Position numbers and translations under genes: made by a program. The notes below the pieces were generated by a model. The model worked only from the letters and a program-made list of their open reading frames with translations, was not told the origin of the DNA and did no database searches. A stretch of 64,000 nt of DNA from Zelopaecilomyces penicillatus (taxonomy: Eukaryota > Ascomycota > Sordariomycetes > Hypocreales > Pseudodiploosporaceae), in NCBI GenBank assembly GCA_005765155.1, contig VCCP01000006.1:260501-324500 (forward strand), given 5' to 3'. Positions 58,901 to 64,000 of the stretch are shown piece after piece. Each line of letters begins with the position of its first letter. Position 1 is the first letter of the stretch.

Positions 58901-60457
58901 AGAAGACCGGAGAGGCCTTGGATTGAAAGAGGCTGTGCCAGAGTGAGAATTGACCCTACAGTTGCCTTGAAGCCCTGCATGACCATTTCCCTTTCCGACG
59001 TGGATAGCCCAGCTTGTAGCCGGGATAGGACCGGGAGATAAGTCATTTCAAAATGAGAGGACCGGGCTCCATCCTGCTCCAATATTCTGGCCAATTGATT
59101 ATGTGGCCCTCCAAGTCTTCGGTCGCTGATAAATCGACAGATAGTGGCAGCAGCGATAAACAAGGGGATGGCCATTTCCACAAGCTTTTGAGCATTTTCC
59201 GCGCCAGGCCAATCTTCTGCAAGCTTTCGATTTGACGTGACTGACATATTGTAGTCTTTCCGAATGATGTCGAGCTGATGCCATACATAACAGGTAATAT
59301 CATTGGATATTACCTGATGCGGGATCTGTAGAAGAAGCAAGCCATCGTACTTTCCGCGAATTTCTTCAAATCCTAGGCGGATAGGCAATTCTGGCCTACT
59401 AGTGAGGAAGAACTTGAGATGAAACGCTTTTGAACTCTGCGCTTGCGATAAAATACGAACGATTGTTCGCATGTTATCCTCACGGTCGCATTCATCGAGA
59501 GCATCAATGACGACGATCAGTGTTGATCGTTGTAAATTGGCGGTTGCTTTTTGTAAAGGAGTGAGTATGAGTTTGTCAAATTGATGACCCATAGCCTTCT
59601 CATGAATGGCTGGATCATTCTCCAACTCAGTTCGGACATATGCCGCCATAGCAGGCAGCTTTCGTACAAGCTGTGCACTTAATGTGGCTAAGAAGAAAGC
59701 AGCGCGACCACGATCACCTTCGCCTCTCTTGAAGAAGAAGCTTGCACCGAGTCGCCCCTCATCAGTCAACGATTGGGCTACCGTTCGTGAAATTGTGGAT
59801 TTTCCTGTTCCTGCCATGCCGTTGAGCCAGAAAACAGATTCACTTTCGTTACAGTGAGCCCATTCATTGATCTGCTGAAGGACCTCAAGCCGGGTACCTG
59901 GGAGACATGTTGCCTCATCACCATCCATGCTGGAGTCAAAAGTGGCTCCATCCACGACTCGTAACTTTGAGAGAACTATCTCTTGATGCACATCGAGAAG
60001 TAGTGTTCTATTTTTAGCAAGTAAGTAACACATAATTGAAATCTGACAAGAAATCTTACGTTTGCTTGATGTTGAGTTCCAATTCAATCATCCTCTGATG
60101 CCCTTCCATCTTGGCTATCATGCTCTTGACGTCTCTCTTGTTGAAGGGCCACACTGCTCTGGAAAGTCTTGCTCCATAATCCAATTTGGCAGCCAATTCA
60201 GACAGTAGTATGCGGCAATCAAGGACACTCTGATGCAAGGTTGGAGACGATTCTAACCTGGCGGCATTTGGGCCAGCCATCAAACGCTCAACTTCTTTGA
60301 GGGTGGCTGTCATTCTGTCTGCCTGATTCAAAATACGACGAACGTCTTGCGGGGCGTTTTTGACATCCATACAATAAATGGAGCACATTACGCCAACTTT
60401 GACGAACAAATCAACCACCTGGCATACATTTGCTATGAGACCAAAGGTTTCTGCCAT
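55925..60457 (-). CDS. NACHT-WD40 (NLR-like STAND) protein
   Basis: Three exons, 60457-60060, 60007-58396 and 58324-55925, give 1469 residues. Introns are 52 bp (GTAAGA, TAG) and 71 bp (GTACGT, ACTAAC branch, TCAG). The helical N-terminal domain (residues 1 to about 130, starting MAETFGLIANVCQVVDLF) is of the kind found in fungal STAND proteins. The NACHT NTPase follows: P-loop FWLNGMAGTGKST near 190 and Walker B LIVVIDALDECD near 300. A helical region then leads to about a dozen WD40 repeats from about residue 690. Proteins of this design sense non-self or damage and trigger regulated cell death or incompatibility. All NTPase motifs are intact. A truncated relative lies at 54160, with FKBP-B between them. 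Confidence 0.92.
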
Positions 60458-61620
60458 CGTAACGGCATGTGTGCGCGCTATGGCGAAGAGCACAGAGAGG
60501 GGTTTCCAGATTTTGAGACCAGAGAGGAGAGAAAAAGAGGCATGGAAAAGACGAAGTTCTCAGCATAATGTAGGATGCGAACACAACCAACACAGCGGGG
60601 CCAAATATGGCCGCTGCTTGATTTGCCCAACAACGCTGATGCTTTTCGTGTTGCAGTCTTGTCTTCATGTGCTCCACTCGCAGAGGTGCCACTGGGCGAA
60701 GCGGCTTCAGCGGCTAGACGGGAGAGGGCCGCTGTGGGGGTCTTCAGCAAGGCAACAGCGCTTAGCCACAGTGGTCACAGCGCCCTAGACCACCAATGAG
60801 TCGCCCATTGGCGGCGGTGTTGAGTGTGTCCCAATTGGGCCAACTATAGACACATTACTCGTGAGGATGGCGAGATTAAATGTGTCTATACTTGAAACTG
60901 AAAGGGGGAAGTTAGAAAGGAAAAAAGTGTTGTGGAGAGTATTTGGAAGCATGTCTAGTTTCCCGGCTGTATCTGATGCTGCAAAGTACATCAATCCGAA
61001 AGTAAGCGACTTCAAGCAGGTGCTACCAGTGACTGGGCAAGTGTGAAGACGAGCTCTGTATACAACTTGGCATGCAGATCCGTCGTTGCTTCCGTCTCTA
61101 AAATCTAGGGGTGATACGCCCAGAGCAGAAAATAAGATAATTGGATGTCAGGCAACCAAGATTTGATCAATTACATCTGTTGCAAGAAAAGTAAAGCTGA
61201 GTCCTCGGTTTGGCAAATAGGGCGAACCCTCAAGTTCAAGGCCTTGTCCTCCTTAGTTTCCATTCATATCAGAATTGCCTTTGCCGTTAGACCAGTTATG
61301 GATGAAACAGAAGCTCAGCAGTCGAAGAGCCCTAGGAAATATCGTCGGGCCATTCGCGCTGGCTGCCTCCTCAGCTGTGGGGTTTGCGGGCCATTTCTCT
61401 TTCTTGCAACTGCGAGCAGCTGTTCGATCACAATCTCGCGTTATTATGTTACTCCTTTTATTGGACGCGTGTATCTCTCTTCTGCAAGAACCGAGGCAAA
61501 TGAGTCTACAACCATTCATACGCATTCTTGATGCTCAGAACATAAACGACACACTCGTCAGTTCGGGTTTAGGATCCAACACACACTGAACATACTCTTT
61601 TTAAATCGCCATCCTGTGTC
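60458..61620. other. Divergent region upstream of the NLR gene
   Basis: 1.16 kb. Frames of 60-136 codons overlap on both strands without domains. No gene was called. Confidence 0.4.
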
Positions 61621-62809
61621 ATGAGCCAAGGTCATCGAGGGGGGACTCTTTCAAGAACTCGAAGCCTGGAGTCTCTGAGAGCGGATGTGCTGCATGAGCT
61701 TCAAAACAACATCGAGGGCTTATACTTCTTGAAAAGATCTTCCATCTTGAAAAGCAAAGCCGATGATGTTGTTCTCCTTGAGAGTCTGTGCCCTCAACAA
61801 GTTAGCGGTGCTGTGAGTCTCGCTAAAGATCACCTCCTGCGTATAGTGCTCCAGTGCAACGCTTGTTGGGATACACTAGCTGCCGATGGGCTGCGAGTAT
61901 TCTGGCGAGAGGTTGCTTCCAAAGCCTCTAGCATTGTACATATAGAGTTGAGGGTCAAGATGGCCCGTCAGCTGGTTCTTGCACTGGTCAAAGCCCGACA
62001 GCGATACCTAATTCGACAGAACAAAGTACCAGAACACGATATCACGCTGCAGCATTTCTTCATTGCAAGCATTCAAAGCTTGCTTGAGAAATTCCAGGCG
62101 CAAAAGTCCGACCCAACCTCCGACAAAGTTGAAAGACACTAGCAGCTGTCTGAGAAAGAAAAGGAGGCGATGCAAAATAGTATAGTTGAAATGGGACCGA
62201 CAAAACAGATATCTAAAAAAGCTTATACACTCTCTTCAGCGGGTGCTCAGAAACTTTATCCAATCTCGGAACTGGCAGGAGGTGGCCGGTTCCAGCTCAA
62301 CACTTTGGGCCTTGTTGATGAGATGGTTGGGAGAACGCCAACCAAAGTAACCACAAAACAGCCGCCAGAAAGAGGCTGCCAGAGCGAACCAAGGTTCGAT
62401 CCATTTTCCAGGCATAAAGCAGCACCCTTTGGGAACTATATCGCTAACAAAGCCAAGAGTATCATCCAGGTCGACACAGTCTTCGGAAATGCAGACATCA
62501 CCGACTCCCCAACTCAAGAGGATGGATGGATCCTGGTTGAAAAGAAAATTCTCCCAACGGAGAAAAGAAACACTTTCATTGCCAGGTTCAGAACGTTCAA
62601 GCTCATCAAAAACTGTTAGTCATACCGACGAGCTCATACCTGCTGTAATTGACAGCAAGTCGGAACATTTGACGAGAAAACCATCTTCTACCAACAGGGA
62701 ATTTGGAGCTGAGATTAGCTTGCCGTCTCGGAGAACCGAGGGGATACCAAAGAAGCCACGCAAACGGCGATGCACTTGGTCAGAGCCGCCGCGAACACCA
62801 GAAAGATGA
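61621..62809 (+). CDS. Orphan reading frame interrupted by one in-frame TAG; unknown function
   Basis: An open frame of 173 codons from ATG 61621 stops at TAG (62140-62142). The same frame continues at once and stays open to 62619. A third frame carries a basic stretch to 62809 (PKKPRKRR). The first part is helical and Lys/Leu/Glu rich; the second has mixed composition. Three explanations fit: an intron ending at the TAG (CACTAG acceptor, possible GTACCA donor near 62026), a disabling mutation, or readthrough (TAG followed by CAG CTG is near a known leaky context). A second frame change near 62617 would need a further intron. No family was recognised. Confidence 0.45.
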
Positions 62810-63182
62810 AGAGCTTTATGCTAAATGAGGTGGAAATTATCTTGCACAATGAGCGGTGCTAATATACGCTTGAAACACATGACAAACGGTGGAATGACGA
62901 CCATGGAAGGAATGCTACTGTTAACGGGGATCATATATGGGCTGCAGGTGTTGGATGTGTTTGTGTCGGATATTGGCTAACTCAGATATGATAACATGGC
63001 TGGATCGGGCGTATTGCTAAATTTGTTTGGTGCAGTTGTAGGATTTCTTTGAGGTAGATAACAAAATGTTTGGCTGTCGCCGCAATTGCAAATATTTACT
63101 TGGAGCATTAATTGACGTGAGCTAAACCGGTCACTGAGGAGGTTAGTATTGATAGTAGATTCGAACGTAACGAATACTTCAG
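62810..63182. other. Short intergenic stretch
   Basis: 370 bp, AT-rich. No gene was seen. Confidence 0.4.
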
Positions 63183-63647
63183 ATGCTCTCACTTCGAAGA
63201 ATATTGTCTTTGGAGTTTTGTAAACGTTTGTTACGTAATTGGATACTTCGCGAAGCTGATGCACCACAGGAGGAGGACTTTATGACAAAACTGTATAAAA
63301 GGAAGATGCTCCAGTCATTCACAGTAGATGATACTATTGACATCATGCGTGCCTCGATGGCGTCTAGCTGGGATTCAGCCTTTGTTGAGAGACTCAACTT
63401 TAGAACCGTGTTCCTGGAACTGCTCAGCGATTCTAGTGCAGGAAGTTTGTCGAGCAATAGTACGGTATTGTCAGCTCTGAAGCTTGCAGAGGAATCTACT
63501 GAAGCTCCTCCAGACGCCTTCAACATTAAGATCCAACAACGTCTGGCAAGTAGCGTTCCATCACGGCCGATGATCAGAAGCGATATCAGCAACGCCTTTC
63601 GCTTACTCTTTTTTTACTTACTGACGAGTGAGACGCCCACGAGCTGA
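63183..63647 (+). CDS. Hypothetical helical protein, 154 codons
   Basis: The frame begins with an ATG directly after an ACTTCAG that could be a splice acceptor, so an upstream exon is possible. The product is predicted to be helical and rich in Leu, Ser and Glu (for example TVDDTIDIMRASMAS), without a signal peptide or recognised domain. The opposite strand is also open across this interval, so the strand choice is not certain. It lies next to the orphan frame at 61621, on the same strand. Confidence 0.35.
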   Translation: MLSLRRILSLEFCKRLLRNWILREADAPQEEDFMTKLYKRKMLQSFTVDDTIDIMRASMASSWDSAFVERLNFRTVFLELLSDSSAGSLSSNSTVLSALKLAEESTEAPPDAFNIKIQQRLASSVPSRPMIRSDISNAFRLLFFYLLTSETPTS

Positions 63648-64000
63648 GTGGTGACTGTCTTGTGCAGGGCATGACCAACGTAAGCACTGTAAGAATTGCC
63701 AGGCTATACGGCATGATGAAAGGACTAAGTCATACCCGACGGATATTTCAAATTGTTGCAGTATTGAGCTACAGCCGTCAGTAGGTAGTCTTCTTCCGGC
63801 GTGAGCTTGCAGTCGACCATGTTCAGCTATGGGATGCTCACATATGCAGATCCACCCAGCCACCTTGGGGCTCTGCTTATATAGTTGGCTGCTCCTTCAA
63901 TTTCTTTTTGGACCAAGGCGTTAAGTCACATCTTTTATGCTCCACGTATCTATTCGTATGCTTGTATATCACATACAGACTATTCGCAAGGCTCCTAACA
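63648..64000. other. Right edge of window
   Basis: A possible minus-strand first exon lies within this stretch (63820-63736, described separately). Otherwise no complete gene was seen. Confidence 0.35.
63736..63820 (-). CDS. Possible first exon of a small minus-strand gene
   Basis: From ATG 63820 the minus strand reads MVDCKLTPEEDYLLTAVAQY and continues to KYPS, where a GTATGA donor follows. Several acceptors downstream, near 63688, 63667 and 63652, are possible. The sequence has the look of a short TPEED-type N-terminal motif seen in small fungal chromatin or unknown proteins, but no family is certain. It overlaps plus-strand frames. Confidence 0.3.

Noticed and set aside
1..64000. tRNA genes, rRNA, CRISPR arrays, transposons
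   Set aside because: I looked for T-loop GTTCNANNC with matching arms in intergenic gaps, for direct repeat-spacer arrays, and for transposase or reverse transcriptase motifs. None were found by eye. A tRNAscan-SE and RepeatMasker run would be decisive.

Overview
The window is genomic DNA from a filamentous ascomycete (Pezizomycotina, most likely Sordariomycetes). Genes are dense and on both strands. Introns are short (about 49-310 bp), mostly with GTAAGT/GTATGT-like donors and CTAAC-type branch points about 20 nt before the acceptor. The gene set is typically fungal: SNO1-type PdxT, a hybrid histidine kinase, NAD-isocitrate dehydrogenase, GH47 mannosidase, Sec1, EXO5, a 4E-T-like protein, ubiquitin E1 and a NACHT-WD40 (NLR-like) protein. 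The order assignment rests on protein resemblance only. No tRNA, rRNA, CRISPR array or transposase was recognised.

Left part (1-21.1 kb): a PLP synthase glutaminase subunit (+), an ankyrin-repeat protein (-), an unknown KR-rich protein (+), a GAF hybrid histidine kinase (+), a small mitochondrial-type membrane protein (+), IDH1 (-), an ACC-synthase-like aminotransferase (+), a GST-like protein (+), and a GT61 glycosyltransferase (-). A degenerate minisatellite of about 12 bp units lies between the last two genes.

Middle part (22-52 kb): three neighbouring genes could act on nucleosides. They are a protein resembling cytosylglucuronate synthases, a nucleoside hydrolase, and a SAM methyltransferase. 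Housekeeping and regulatory genes follow: GH47 mannosidase, a G-patch protein, Sec1, EXO5, two F-box proteins, a fungal 4E-T homologue, an omega/Xi-type glutathione transferase whose first coding exon is only the ATG, and the ubiquitin E1 UBA1.

Right part (53-64 kb): this is the most unusual region. Two FKBP12-like prolyl isomerase genes with matching six-exon structures alternate with an intact 1469-residue NACHT-WD40 gene and a decayed C-terminal piece of a second NACHT-WD40 gene. On the minus strand the order is NLR, FKBP-B, NLR relic, FKBP-A. The intergenic sequences upstream of both FKBPs are also similar, so a whole NLR+FKBP block was duplicated in tandem and one NLR copy decayed. Beyond it lie orphan reading frames of unknown function.

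The multi-exon models were built by hand by matching splice sites, phase and family resemblance. They should be checked against RNA data.
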